Positions 25,416 to 34,511 of a DNA stretch of 64,000 bases are shown one piece after another (within the stretch, counting starts at the first letter, position 1; every line of letters begins with the position of its first letter). Location of the stretch: contig OZ255625.1 of NCBI GenBank assembly GCA_965276755.1, positions 1,426,001 to 1,490,000 of the forward strand, given 5' to 3'. Source of the DNA: CAJCIS01 sp965276755. Its GTDB lineage: Bacteria; Pseudomonadota; Alphaproteobacteria; Acetobacterales; Acetobacteraceae. Position numbers and translations under genes: made by a program. A model generated the notes under the pieces. The model was not told where the DNA came from. It saw only the letters and a list, made by a program, of their open reading frames with translations, and did no database searches.

Positions 25416-26188
25416 ACCAGCGGCTCCGCGCGGGTCTGCGTGGCGTAGAGCATGCCGCCGCCGTAATAGGCGCTGATCTTGTCCTCCTCCAGGCAGGTGA
25501 CTTCATCGGGGCTTTTCAGGCCGGGCACGTCGGCGAATTGCGCGCCCAGAATCAGGTAGCATTTGATGCGGTTGTGTTTTTCCTGGATGTCGATCATCGG
25601 CGCCGGCACCAGCACGTGCCTGCCGCCGAGTTCGGCCACGAGTGCGATCTCGATATAGCGCGTCATGCCTTCGGAGCGATCGACCCAAATGTCGGCTACC
25701 GTGCCGGCTATGGCATTATCGGCACCGACGACGGCCATCCCGCGCGGATCGACGTCCTCGGGGGCGAGGTAGTGCTTTGTGGCCACGCGCAGAGGTACGA
25801 TGCGCGGCGCGCCATCGGTAAATTGCGCATCCGGCCGGTCCGAACGAAGGGCGAAGGATGCGGGCCCCATACCCGAGAGCAGCTTGTTGCCGGTGGGCTC
25901 CAGCGGCGCGCTGATAAAGGCCGCTGCATTGGAATTATGGAAGACCGTTTCGGGTTCGCGCCGCGGCGTGATGATGGTGTCGCCATGTGGCAGCACGTAG
26001 ATCTTATCGCGGGGCATGCCGGACATGCCGTGCTTGTCGGTCTTGTGGCCGTAATCATCAACCAGCGGCAGTCCCTCGCGATTATTTTCGCGCTGCAGGT
26101 AGATGACGAGCCCCACAAAGAAGATCGCGAAAGCAATCAGAGCCAGCTGCGCGACGTCGATCTGGCTGGTTATTGCGCCGGTGCCCAT
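25412..26188 (-). CDS. puhA: Photosynthetic reaction centre H subunit
   Basis: 258 residues. One N-terminal membrane helix (about 12-32, LALIAFAIFFVGLVIYLQRE) is followed by the cytoplasmic H domain: REGLPLVDD, KIYVLPHGDTI, AFISAPLEPTGNKL, GTVADIWVDRSEGMTRYIE and a C-terminal EDKISAYYGGGMLYAT. The H subunit caps the L/M core and steers proton uptake to QB. The puf genes for L, M and LH1 are not in this window. Confidence 0.97.
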   Translation of the reverse strand: MGTGAITSQIDVAQLALIAFAIFFVGLVIYLQRENNREGLPLVDDYGHKTDKHGMSGMPRDKIYVLPHGDTIITPRREPETVFHNSNAAAFISAPLEPTGNKLLSGMGPASFALRSDRPDAQFTDGAPRIVPLRVATKHYLAPEDVDPRGMAVVGADNAIAGTVADIWVDRSEGMTRYIEIALVAELGGRHVLVPAPMIDIQEKHNRIKCYLILGAQFADVPGLKSPDEVTCLEEDKISAYYGGGMLYATQTRAEPLV

Positions 26189-26191
26189 GGA

Positions 26192-27613
26192 TTATCCTCC
26201 CCTGATAAGGCCGAGTTGCTGATTGGCCGGCATGACCCGGCTGACGCTGCGCGCGAGCGGGCCCAAGGCCACCAATGTCGCGAACAGCAGGAAAATTTCG
26301 GTGTGATAAACCACGCCATACGATGCGGCCGGGGTGGCATATTCAGCGCCAAGCGTGCCGTGTTCGGCCAAGCTTGCCACACCATCGCGCAACAGCCCGC
26401 CCGCGGCGACCGCCGCACCGGCCGCGGATGCCTGCACCGCGCCCCAGGCGCCCAGCATGATGCCGGCATTCTCCGGACCCGCCAGACTCATGATCGATGT
26501 CAGCATGCCGGCCGCGAACAACCCGCCGCCGAAGCCGATCAAGCCCACGCCGATGGCAAACAGAACAGGCGATTGCATGGGAGCCGCGAAGACAATTGCG
26601 GCGAAGGCGGCCACGCCCGCGATTACGCCAAAGGCCGCCATGCGGAACGGATCCGTGCCGCGGCCGAGCGTGCGTGCCGAGACCAGAAAGCCTGCAATGC
26701 CGCCTGCACCGAGTAGCGCGGTCAAGCTGGTCGTTGCCCCCACGGACAAGCCCAGCACCTGCCCGCCATAAGGCTCAAGCAGAATATCCTGCATTGAAAA
26801 AGCCGTGGTGCCCAGCCCGACCGCCACCAGCCTGCGTGTCGCGTGCTTGCCTTGCGCGAGCGCGCGCCACGCATCGGCAAAGCGTGGCGGATCGCCCTGG
26901 CGTGAAGCGCGCGTGCGATCGCGCGCTTCCTGCTTCCATAAGGCAATACCGTTCATCACGATGCCAACGAGTGCCGAACCTTGCACCACCTGGATCAGCC
27001 GAATTTCAGAAAAATGCCGCAGCAGGATGCCAAAGCTGAGCGCACTGGCGACAACGCCAAGCAGCATCATCACGCACAACAATGCCACCACACGCGGCAG
27101 CAAGCGCGGGGGTGCCAGATCGGTCGCCAGTGCCAGGCCCGCGGTCTGAACCGTATGCATGCCGGCGCCGACGAGAAGAAACGCAAGTGCCGCACCGGCC
27201 CTGCCGAGCCAGAGCGGGCCGTTCATGTCGCCGGACAGATCGATCAGAGCAAACGGCATGATCGCCAGCCCGCCGAATTGCAGCAGCGCGCCGATCCACA
27301 AATAGGGAATGCGCCGCCACCCCAGCACGGAGGTGTGCACGTCCGACTTAAACCCGATCAGTGCGCGAAAGGGGGCGGCCAGCAGCGGCAGCGAGACCAT
27401 GACCGCGACCAGCCAGGCCGGCACGTTCAGCTCCACGATCATCACGCGATTCAGCGTGCCGATCAGCAAGGTGATCGATATGCCGATCGAGACCTGGAAC
27501 AGCGACAGGCGCAGCAGGCGAGAGAGCGGCAATTCGGCAGAGGCCACATCCGCGAACGGCATGAACGCGGTGCCAAGGATCACCCAGGCACGCGAGGCGC
27601 GCGGCAACCTCAT
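26192..27613 (-). CDS. lhaA: LhaA/PucC-family light-harvesting assembly transporter-like protein
   Basis: 473 residues with twelve predicted helices of the MFS/PucC family. Blocks include PLSRLLRLSLFQVSIGISI, NRVMIVELNVPAWLV, PFRALIGFKSDVH, LGWRRIPYLWIGALLQFGG and, near the end, GAWGAVQASAAG. LhaA is needed for LH1 assembly and may deliver bacteriochlorophyll to the complex. Its start overlaps the bchM stop by 4 bases, and puhA follows after 3 bases, the classical bchM-lhaA-puhA order. Confidence 0.92.
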   Translation of the reverse strand: MRLPRASRAWVILGTAFMPFADVASAELPLSRLLRLSLFQVSIGISITLLIGTLNRVMIVELNVPAWLVAVMVSLPLLAAPFRALIGFKSDVHTSVLGWRRIPYLWIGALLQFGGLAIMPFALIDLSGDMNGPLWLGRAGAALAFLLVGAGMHTVQTAGLALATDLAPPRLLPRVVALLCVMMLLGVVASALSFGILLRHFSEIRLIQVVQGSALVGIVMNGIALWKQEARDRTRASRQGDPPRFADAWRALAQGKHATRRLVAVGLGTTAFSMQDILLEPYGGQVLGLSVGATTSLTALLGAGGIAGFLVSARTLGRGTDPFRMAAFGVIAGVAAFAAIVFAAPMQSPVLFAIGVGLIGFGGGLFAAGMLTSIMSLAGPENAGIMLGAWGAVQASAAGAAVAAGGLLRDGVASLAEHGTLGAEYATPAASYGVVYHTEIFLLFATLVALGPLARSVSRVMPANQQLGLIRGG

Positions 27614-28320
27614 GTGCGCACGAGCTCCAGGGCCTGGCTCTGGTAGAAGCGGCTGCGCACGCGCTCGGTCCGCGCGGCTTGCCAGGTCGCCATCGCCGGG
27701 GCCTCTTCAATCGCGCGCAGCAAGCTTGATTCGGACACCGGCTCTATCGACGGCGCGCGATCGCCGCGGGGGAATAGGCGGCCGGCCGCGTGCATGGCGG
27801 TCAGCATCGGCGTGCGCGGCGCGAAGGTAAAGACGATCGACCGTTCGACGCGAAAGGCGAGTTGCGCGAGGGCGGCGATGGTATCGCTCGCGCGATAATG
27901 GATCAGGCTGTCCATGGCGACCACATGATCGAAACGCCCGAAGGCGGGGTCGAGCATGTCGCCCACTTCAAAGCGGATTTCCCCGGCACCCAGGCGCTGC
28001 GGCAGACGTTCGCGCGCGAGCTGGACCAGCGTGGGCGAGAGGTCAATCGCAGTAACATGCGCGCCGCGCCGCGCCGCCTCGACCGCAAAGGCGCCGGTGC
28101 CGCAGCCCGCATCCAGAATGCGGCGCCCGCGCAGATCGCCCGGCAGATAGCCGAGAAGAATCGCGCGCATGCGATCGCGCCCCGCGCGCACCGTGGCGCG
28201 AATGCCCGACACCGGTGCGTCCGAAGTCAGCCGCGCCCAGGCATCCGCGGCCACCCGGTCGAAATAGGTCTCGATCTGGCCGCGGCGATGCGCGTAGGTC
28301 TGCGATTGCATCTCAGTCAA
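27610..28320 (-). CDS. bchM: Mg-protoporphyrin IX O-methyltransferase
   Basis: A 236-residue class I SAM methyltransferase: YFDRVAADAWARLTSDAPVS at the N-terminus, the SAM glycine loop LDAGCGTGAFAVEAAR, an acidic IDLSPTLV and VAMDSLIHY. It methylates the C13 propionate of Mg-protoporphyrin IX to give the substrate of AcsF. It overlaps bchL by 8 bases and lhaA by 4. Confidence 0.96.
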   Translation of the reverse strand: MTEMQSQTYAHRRGQIETYFDRVAADAWARLTSDAPVSGIRATVRAGRDRMRAILLGYLPGDLRGRRILDAGCGTGAFAVEAARRGAHVTAIDLSPTLVQLARERLPQRLGAGEIRFEVGDMLDPAFGRFDHVVAMDSLIHYRASDTIAALAQLAFRVERSIVFTFAPRTPMLTAMHAAGRLFPRGDRAPSIEPVSESSLLRAIEEAPAMATWQAARTERVRSRFYQSQALELVRT

Positions 28321-29224
28321 AGCCCAACAGGTCGAATATGTCGCGGTCCTTCAGCGGCAAGGTGGCCAGGGGCTTGGTCCCCGCCCAGAGCTGGGCCGCC
28401 AGGCGCAGATACTCCGCGCACACGGCGTCCAGCTCCGGCGTGGTCTCCATTTCGAACAGCGTGGATTTCTTCAGGCGTGATCGGCGAATGACATCCAGAT
28501 CGGGAAAATGGGCCAGCGTCTGCAAGCCGGTGGCCGCATTGTAGCGGTCGATCTGGTCGCTGCCTGCGCTGCGATTGACGATCACCCCGCCCAGCCGCAC
28601 GTCATAGTTCTTCGACTTGGCCGCAATGGCCGCCACGATCCGGTTCATGGCAAAGATGCTGTCGAAGTCATTGGCCGCCACGATCACCGCGCGCTCGGCG
28701 TGCTGGAGGGGTGCTGCAAACCCGCCGCACACGACGTCACCCAGCACGTCGAAGACCACGACGTCGGTGTCTTCCAGCAGATGGTGTTCCTTGAGAAGCT
28801 TGACGGTCTGGCCGACGACATAGCCGCCGCAGCCGGTGCCCGCGGGTGGCCCGCCGGCTTCGACGCACATCACGCCGTTATAGCCGGCGAAGACGAAATC
28901 CTCGACGCGCAACTCCTCGGAATGAAAGTTCACCGTCTCCAGCACGTCGATCACGGTCGGGATCAGCGATTTGGTCAGCGTGAAGGTGCTATCGTGCTTG
29001 GGATCGCAGCCGATCTGCAGCACGCGCTTGCCGAGCTTTGAAAAGGCCACTGAGAGGTTGGACGACGTCGTGCTCTTGCCGATCCCCCCCTTGCCATACA
29101 CGGCAAACACCTTTGCCGTGCCCGCATCGATCGCCGCATCGATGTGGACCTGGACCGAGCCCTCGCCATCCCGGTGCGAGGCCTGGCCCGCTAGTGCGGC
29201 GTGTGGTCGTGTCTGTATCGTCAT
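28313..29224 (-). CDS. bchL: Dark-operative protochlorophyllide reductase, iron protein
   Basis: 303 residues, homologous to nitrogenase NifH. P-loop GKGGIGKSTTSSNLS, QIGCDPKHDSTFTL, the [4Fe-4S] ligands in EAGGPPAGTGCGGY and FDVLGDVVCGGFA, and the switch regions are all present. The homodimer passes ATP-driven electrons to BchNB for C17=C18 reduction. The cluster is oxygen sensitive in known examples. It overlaps bchH by 4 bases. Confidence 0.98.
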   Translation of the reverse strand: MTIQTRPHAALAGQASHRDGEGSVQVHIDAAIDAGTAKVFAVYGKGGIGKSTTSSNLSVAFSKLGKRVLQIGCDPKHDSTFTLTKSLIPTVIDVLETVNFHSEELRVEDFVFAGYNGVMCVEAGGPPAGTGCGGYVVGQTVKLLKEHHLLEDTDVVVFDVLGDVVCGGFAAPLQHAERAVIVAANDFDSIFAMNRIVAAIAAKSKNYDVRLGGVIVNRSAGSDQIDRYNAATGLQTLAHFPDLDVIRRSRLKKSTLFEMETTPELDAVCAEYLRLAAQLWAGTKPLATLPLKDRDIFDLLGFD

Positions 29225-32200
29225 GCCGCCGCGGCCTCCAAGCCGATACCTTCGAGTTTGTCCTCAAGTTCCTCGCCTGCCAACAGAAGACTTTGCAAAG
29301 TGGCAGCGTCGGGCGACCAATATTTGCGGTCATGCGCCTCGATCAGGCGATTGGCGATCTTGGCCGAGGCTTTGGGGTTGAGCTTGGCCAGGCGCGCGCG
29401 CATTTCTGCGTCCAGCACGTAGGTTTCGGTCAATTTCTGATACACCCAGGGTGCCACGTCGCCGGTCGTTGCAGACCAGCCCAGCGTGTTGGTCACGGTG
29501 GCCTCGATCTGGCGGACACCCTCGTAGCCGTGGGTCAGCAGGGCTTCATACCATTTCGGGTTGAGCGCGCGCGTGCGCGTCTCCAGGCTGACCTGTTCGC
29601 CCAGCGAACGCACCGCCCCCGCCCCGCGCGTCTGGTCGCCGACATAGACGCGCGTGCCCTCGCCGCGGGCACGACGGACGGCGCCGGCGATGCCGCCCAA
29701 GCTGTCGAAGTAATGGTCGATGCTGGTGACGCCGAGCTCGACGGATTCGAGGTTCTGATAGGTGGCATCAACTGTCTTGAGCACTGCGCCGAGCACGGCA
29801 TCCTGGCGGTGGGCTCTCCCATCCGTGCCGTAGGCAAAGCCCTTGCGCTTGATGAAGGCCTGGGCAAGCTCGTCCTCGTCGGTCCAGGTGCCGGCGTCGA
29901 GCAATTGGTTGACATTGGCGCCGTACGCCCCGTCGCCATTGCTGAAGACGCGCAACGCCGCCTGTTCGATATCTCCACCATTTTGCGCCACGTAGTCCAG
30001 CGCATGGGCGCGGATGAAATTAAGCGCGGCCGGCTCATCGGCGCTGGCCGCCAGGAACGCCGCCTCCGCCAGCAGACGCGTCTGCAGCGGCAGCAGATCG
30101 CGGAAAATGCCCGAGAGCGTGATCACCACGTCGATGCGCGGGCGGCCGAGCGTCTCCAGCGGGATCAATTGCGCGCCGCACAGGCGCCCGTAATCATCGA
30201 TGCGCGGCTCGGCTCCCATCAGCCATAGCGCCTGCGCAATCGGCGCGCCCTCATTCTTGAGATTGTCGCTGCCCCACAGCACCATGGCAATCGTCTGCGG
30301 CAGCGCGCCGGCGTCAGCCATGTGGCGCGCGAGCAGACGGTCAGCCTGTTCGGCGCCATCCTGCACAGCAAATTTGCTTGGCATGCGGAAGGGGTCAAAG
30401 CCATGCAGATTGCGCCCGGTCGGCAGCACATCCTGGTTGCGCAACAGATCTCCGCCAGGCGCCGGGTGAATATAGCCGCCGTCGAGCGCGTGCAGTAGCG
30501 CCGGCAACTCAGTGTCGGTTGCCAGCAATATGTCCAGCTCCGCGCGGCGCAGGGGATCGGTGATGGCCGCGGCATTCAGCAATTCCGCCCGTTCATCGGC
30601 CGATGGTGGCGTGCCGATGACGTGGAGCCCGTGCGGTATCAGCGTGTATTCAACGTCGAGCAACGTGCTGCTGAGCGCCAGGATCGCCGCACCTGCGGTT
30701 TCGTTCCAGACCGGCTCGGCCGGCGCCATGTCAAGAGCTGCAGCCTGCGCCTGGATCATTGCGGCCAGATCGATCGCCTCACACGCGTCAGGCTCCAACG
30801 CGCGGAAGCGGTCAATCGAGGATTTCAGCTCGGCGAGCCCGCGATAAAGTCCGGCCTGCGTGATCGACGGCGTCAAATGGCTGATCAGCGTGGCACCGCC
30901 GCGGCGCTTGGCGAGCAACCCTTCTGACGGATTGTTGGACGCGTAGAAGTAGAAATTCGGCAAATCGCCGATCAGCCGGTCCGGCCAGCACTTGGCCGAC
31001 AACCCCGTCTGCTTGCCGGGCATGAATTCCAGCGCGCCATGCGTGCCGAAATGCAGCACGGCGTCGGCCGCAAAATCCTCGCGTATCCAGCGATAGAAGG
31101 CGGAAAAGGCGTGGGTCGGCGCAAAGCCGGTCTCAAACAGCAGCCGCATCGGGTCGCCTTCATAGCCAAAGCCCGGCTGCACGCCGATGAACACGTTGCC
31201 GAATTGCCGGCCGAGCACGAAAATGCCGCTGCCATCGCTCTGCGCGCGCCCAGGTGCCGGTCCCCATTGCGCCTCGATTTCGCGCAGATGCGTCTCACGC
31301 CGCACATGGTCGTTGGCCGGAATGCGCGTGGCGACGTTCGCGTCCGCGCCAAACCGCGAAGCATTGCCCTCCAGGATTGAAATACGCAGCGCATCCACAC
31401 TCACCGGCAGATCGACGCAATAGCCGCCGGCGGCCAGCGCCTGCAGCGTGTTGAACAGCGATTCGAAGACGGCGAGATAGGCGGCGGTCCCCGTGGCACC
31501 CGCATTCGGCGGGAAATTGAACAGCACGATCGCCAGCTTCTTTTCCGCCCGTGCGCGCCGGCGCAGCGTCACCAGCTTGGACACGCGTGCGGCGAGCATG
31601 CCCGCGCGCTCGGCATGCACGAGCATGTCGTGCCCGCGCGGGCCGCCGCGCCCGCCGAAAGTGATCGGTCCCGTCGCCCCGTCCAGCTCCGGAAGTGCGA
31701 CCATCATCGTGGACTCGACCGGCGTCAGCCCGCGCGCATCGCCCTCCCACTGCGCCAGCGTCTGGAACTCGACCGGATGCGCGCCGACATAGGGCACGTC
31801 CAGCGAAGCCAGCAGCGCCTCGGCCGCCTGGGAATCGTTGTAAGCGGGGCCGCCAACCAGCGAAAACCCGGTCAGTGACACGACCGCGTCCACGCTCGCC
31901 ACACCATCCTTCATGAAGAAACGCTGCACCGTCTCGCGCGCATCAAGCCCGCTGGCAAAGGCGGGCAGCACGCGCAGGCCGCGCTTCTCGAAAGCCGCGA
32001 TCACGCCGTCATAATGGCCCGCATTGGCCGCGAGCACGTAGGACCGCAACACCAGCAATCCGACGGTGCCCACCTCGCCGGACTTGCGCGGCAGGTGCGC
32101 CGCATCATCGACCATGCGCGTGCGCGCCTCTGGGTGATACAACCCAATCTCGGGGTATTCCACTGGCGCGGCCACCTGCAACTTCGTGCCCGAGGCGGCG

Positions 32201-32799
32201 CGCGCGTAACGCCCCACCAGCATGCGCAGCATGTTGGCGAAATTCTCCTCCGAGCCCGACAGCCAGTACTGCATGGCCAGAAAATAGCTGCGCATGTCCT
32301 GCGCCGTGCCGGGGATGAAGCGCAACATGCGCGGCAGGCGCTTGAGCATCTTCATCTGGCCGCGCCCGCTGCTGCCCGGCTTTGCACTGCCACGCAACTT
32401 TTTCAGCATCGCCAATGGGCCGCCCTGGGCCGCCGCCATGCTGAAACGCCCGAGCTTTGTCAGGCGCACGACCTCGCCTGCCGCCATGCAGCACACCATC
32501 GCGTCGCACGCCTCACGCCGCGCTTGTAGAGCGGGCATGACGGCGCGGATGTGATCGTCCAGGAAAAGCATGGTGGCCACAACAATATCGGCGCGCGCAA
32601 TATCGGCGGTGCAGGCATCCAGGCTTGCACGATCGTCCCAATGATCGGCCGTGTGTACGGAGAGGAGCAGGCCGGGCACTTCGAAGGCCACGCGATCGGC
32701 CGCGGCAATCAGCGCGCCGGACATGTGGCTATCCATCGTGACCACGGTCACGCGGATGGCCGGCGCTGCCGGATCAACGGGCGAAATGGGCTTTTGCAT
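29221..32799 (-). CDS. bchH: Magnesium chelatase subunit H
   Basis: 1192 residues from ATG 32799. The frame is open to 33015, but those extra residues are antisense-like sequence inside bchB. Typical BchH segments are VTVVTMDSHMSG at the start, the CobN-like core with LHFGTHGALEFMPGKQ, and YFYASNNPSEGLLAKRRG. It binds protoporphyrin IX and, with BchI and BchD (not in this window), inserts Mg2+ at the head of the bacteriochlorophyll branch. It overlaps bchB by 26 bases and bchL by 4. Confidence 0.97.
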   Translation of the reverse strand: MQKPISPVDPAAPAIRVTVVTMDSHMSGALIAAADRVAFEVPGLLLSVHTADHWDDRASLDACTADIARADIVVATMLFLDDHIRAVMPALQARREACDAMVCCMAAGEVVRLTKLGRFSMAAAQGGPLAMLKKLRGSAKPGSSGRGQMKMLKRLPRMLRFIPGTAQDMRSYFLAMQYWLSGSEENFANMLRMLVGRYARAASGTKLQVAAPVEYPEIGLYHPEARTRMVDDAAHLPRKSGEVGTVGLLVLRSYVLAANAGHYDGVIAAFEKRGLRVLPAFASGLDARETVQRFFMKDGVASVDAVVSLTGFSLVGGPAYNDSQAAEALLASLDVPYVGAHPVEFQTLAQWEGDARGLTPVESTMMVALPELDGATGPITFGGRGGPRGHDMLVHAERAGMLAARVSKLVTLRRRARAEKKLAIVLFNFPPNAGATGTAAYLAVFESLFNTLQALAAGGYCVDLPVSVDALRISILEGNASRFGADANVATRIPANDHVRRETHLREIEAQWGPAPGRAQSDGSGIFVLGRQFGNVFIGVQPGFGYEGDPMRLLFETGFAPTHAFSAFYRWIREDFAADAVLHFGTHGALEFMPGKQTGLSAKCWPDRLIGDLPNFYFYASNNPSEGLLAKRRGGATLISHLTPSITQAGLYRGLAELKSSIDRFRALEPDACEAIDLAAMIQAQAAALDMAPAEPVWNETAGAAILALSSTLLDVEYTLIPHGLHVIGTPPSADERAELLNAAAITDPLRRAELDILLATDTELPALLHALDGGYIHPAPGGDLLRNQDVLPTGRNLHGFDPFRMPSKFAVQDGAEQADRLLARHMADAGALPQTIAMVLWGSDNLKNEGAPIAQALWLMGAEPRIDDYGRLCGAQLIPLETLGRPRIDVVITLSGIFRDLLPLQTRLLAEAAFLAASADEPAALNFIRAHALDYVAQNGGDIEQAALRVFSNGDGAYGANVNQLLDAGTWTDEDELAQAFIKRKGFAYGTDGRAHRQDAVLGAVLKTVDATYQNLESVELGVTSIDHYFDSLGGIAGAVRRARGEGTRVYVGDQTRGAGAVRSLGEQVSLETRTRALNPKWYEALLTHGYEGVRQIEATVTNTLGWSATTGDVAPWVYQKLTETYVLDAEMRARLAKLNPKASAKIANRLIEAHDRKYWSPDAATLQSLLLAGEELEDKLEGIGLEAAAA

Positions 32800-34291
32800 C
32801 GTAGAGCGTGTCCACCGTAATCGTCGAAAGTCCCATCGAGGACGCAAATTTCTCGGTATTCCGCCGAGCCTTCCCACGCACGAAGAACGGGATCTTGCCG
32901 AGTTCCTTCTCGGCATCCGGCGCCCAGCCCAGCCCGGCGGCGGCGGCGATGTCGACCTGCACCGGCGCCGCACCCAGATGGGATGGGGCCGCACCCGCGT
33001 GAAACTCGAAATCATCGCGGAACATGTGCAGCAGGTGTTCTTCCAGGCCCATCATCAGCGGCTGCACCCAGGTGTCGAAAATCACGTTCGCACCCTCAAA
33101 CCCCATCTGCGGCGCACGGCGTGCGGGGAAATCCTGCACGTGCACGGGTGCTGAAATCACCGCGCACGGCACACCCAACCGTTTGGCGATATGGCGTTCC
33201 ATCTGCGTGCCCAACACCAGATCAGGCTGGGATGCTGCAATCGCCGCTTCCACCTCCAGATAATCGTCGCTGATCAGCGGCTCCACGCCATAGTGCGCCG
33301 CAGCCGCCCGCACCTCGCGCGCCTGCTCGCGGCTATAGGTGCCAAGCCCGACCACACAAAACCCCAGTTCGGCCGAGGCAATCGCCGCGGCAGCCACGGC
33401 GTGCGTCGCATCGCCAAAGATGAAAACGCGCTTGCCCGTCAGGTAATTCGCGTCAACCGAGCGCGAATACCAGGGCAGCCGGCTATTGGCATCCGCCAGC
33501 AGCGCGCGCGGATCGCTCCCCGCAAGGGCCGCCACCTCCTCGATAAAGCGCCGCGTCGCGCCCACGCCGATCGGCACGGTGGACACCGTCTTCTGGCCGA
33601 ATCTCCGCGCCAGAAACGCCGCCGTCGTGCCGGCGATCTCCGGATAAAGCACGACGTTGAAATCGGCATGCCCCAACCGTCCCAGATCGGCGGGCGAGGC
33701 GCCCAGCGGCGCGACCACATTGACCGCGACGCCCAGATCCTCGAGCAGCGCGCAAACCTCGCGCACATCATCGCGGTTGCGAAAACCCAGCGCTGTCGGC
33801 CCAAGCACGTTGGCCCGCACCCGCCCGTCAGATTCAGGCCGCGCAGACGCATCGGCCAAGCAAGACCGCGCGATCTGGTAGAAAGTCTCCGCAGCGCCCC
33901 AATTTTCCTTCTTCTGATAAGCCGGCAGTTCAACCGCTACCACGCGCACCGGCAAGCCGAGTGCCCGCGTCAACCCACCCGGATCATCCTGGATCAATTC
34001 CGCCGTGCAGGACGCCCCAACCAGCAAAAGATCGGGCTTGAAACGCTCATACGCCTCACGCGCGGCATTCTTGAACAATTCCGCCGTATCACCACCAAGA
34101 TCGCGCGCCTGAAACGTCGTATAGGTCACCGGTGGGCGCGTATCCCGCCGCTCGATCATGGTGAAAAGCAGATCGGCATACGTGTCGCCCTGCGGCGCAT
34201 GCAGCACGTAATGCACGCCGCGCATGGACGCCGCCACGCGCAATGCACCAACATGGGGCGGCCCCTCGTAGGTCCACAGGGTTAGCTGCAT
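32774..34291 (-). CDS. bchB: Dark-operative protochlorophyllide reductase subunit B
   Basis: A 505-residue NifK-like subunit. MQLTLWTYEGPPHVGALRVA is the usual start, followed by GASCTAELIQDDPGG (a cluster Cys), ELPAYQKKENWGAAETF and VFIFGDATHAVA. The C-terminus carries a PCP_red-type domain (FFVRGKARRNTEKFA). With BchN it forms the catalytic heterotetramer that binds the NB-cluster and protochlorophyllide. It lies downstream of bchN across a 220-base gap filled by a large palindrome, although these genes are usually tightly packed. Confidence 0.97.
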   Translation of the reverse strand: MQLTLWTYEGPPHVGALRVAASMRGVHYVLHAPQGDTYADLLFTMIERRDTRPPVTYTTFQARDLGGDTAELFKNAAREAYERFKPDLLLVGASCTAELIQDDPGGLTRALGLPVRVVAVELPAYQKKENWGAAETFYQIARSCLADASARPESDGRVRANVLGPTALGFRNRDDVREVCALLEDLGVAVNVVAPLGASPADLGRLGHADFNVVLYPEIAGTTAAFLARRFGQKTVSTVPIGVGATRRFIEEVAALAGSDPRALLADANSRLPWYSRSVDANYLTGKRVFIFGDATHAVAAAAIASAELGFCVVGLGTYSREQAREVRAAAAHYGVEPLISDDYLEVEAAIAASQPDLVLGTQMERHIAKRLGVPCAVISAPVHVQDFPARRAPQMGFEGANVIFDTWVQPLMMGLEEHLLHMFRDDFEFHAGAAPSHLGAAPVQVDIAAAAGLGWAPDAEKELGKIPFFVRGKARRNTEKFASSMGLSTITVDTLYDAKAHFAR

Positions 34292-34311
34292 GAGGGGCGT
34301 CCGAGGAAAGA

Positions 34312-34500
34312 AAGGCCAGGGGGCTCTGCCCCCTGGACCCCCGCTAAGGACAAGTCCTTAGAACCTGTTTGTTTGGAAGAGGAGGGGGCCGACTCGCGTG
34401 TGGGCACAACACGTGTGGCCCCCTCCTCTTCCAAACAAATGGGGGTCTGGGGCCTCAGGCCCCAGCGGGGTCCAGGGGCAGAGCCCCTGGCCTGTCTTTC
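34312..34500. repeat. Family C palindromic element inside the bchN-bchB gap
   Basis: About 190 bases that can fold on themselves almost end to end. The outer arms (GGCCAGGGGGCTCTGCCCCC, then GGACCCCCGCT) pair with the right end (AGCGGGGTCC...CCCCTGGCC). The inner arms TTTGTTTGGAAGAGGAGG and CCTCCTCTTCCAAACAAA close a loop around 34392-34416. The left side also holds a small AAGGACAAGTCCTT hairpin. It interrupts the bchFN-BHLM transcription unit and could weaken or process the message. Confidence 0.85.
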
Positions 34501-34511
34501 CCCGCGCCCCC

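Noticed and set aside
25352..26716. 454-codon plus-strand ORF opposite puhA and lhaA
   Set aside because: It spans two real genes on the other strand and has no recognisable domain.
29038..30228. 396-codon plus-strand ORF opposite bchL/bchH
   Set aside because: Antisense shadow; the minus strand encodes unmistakable BchH and BchL.
32800..33015. N-terminal 72-residue extension of BchH
   Set aside because: It lies inside bchB in another frame, is Arg/Pro/Ser-rich and unlike BchH; the ATG at 32799 precedes the conserved start.
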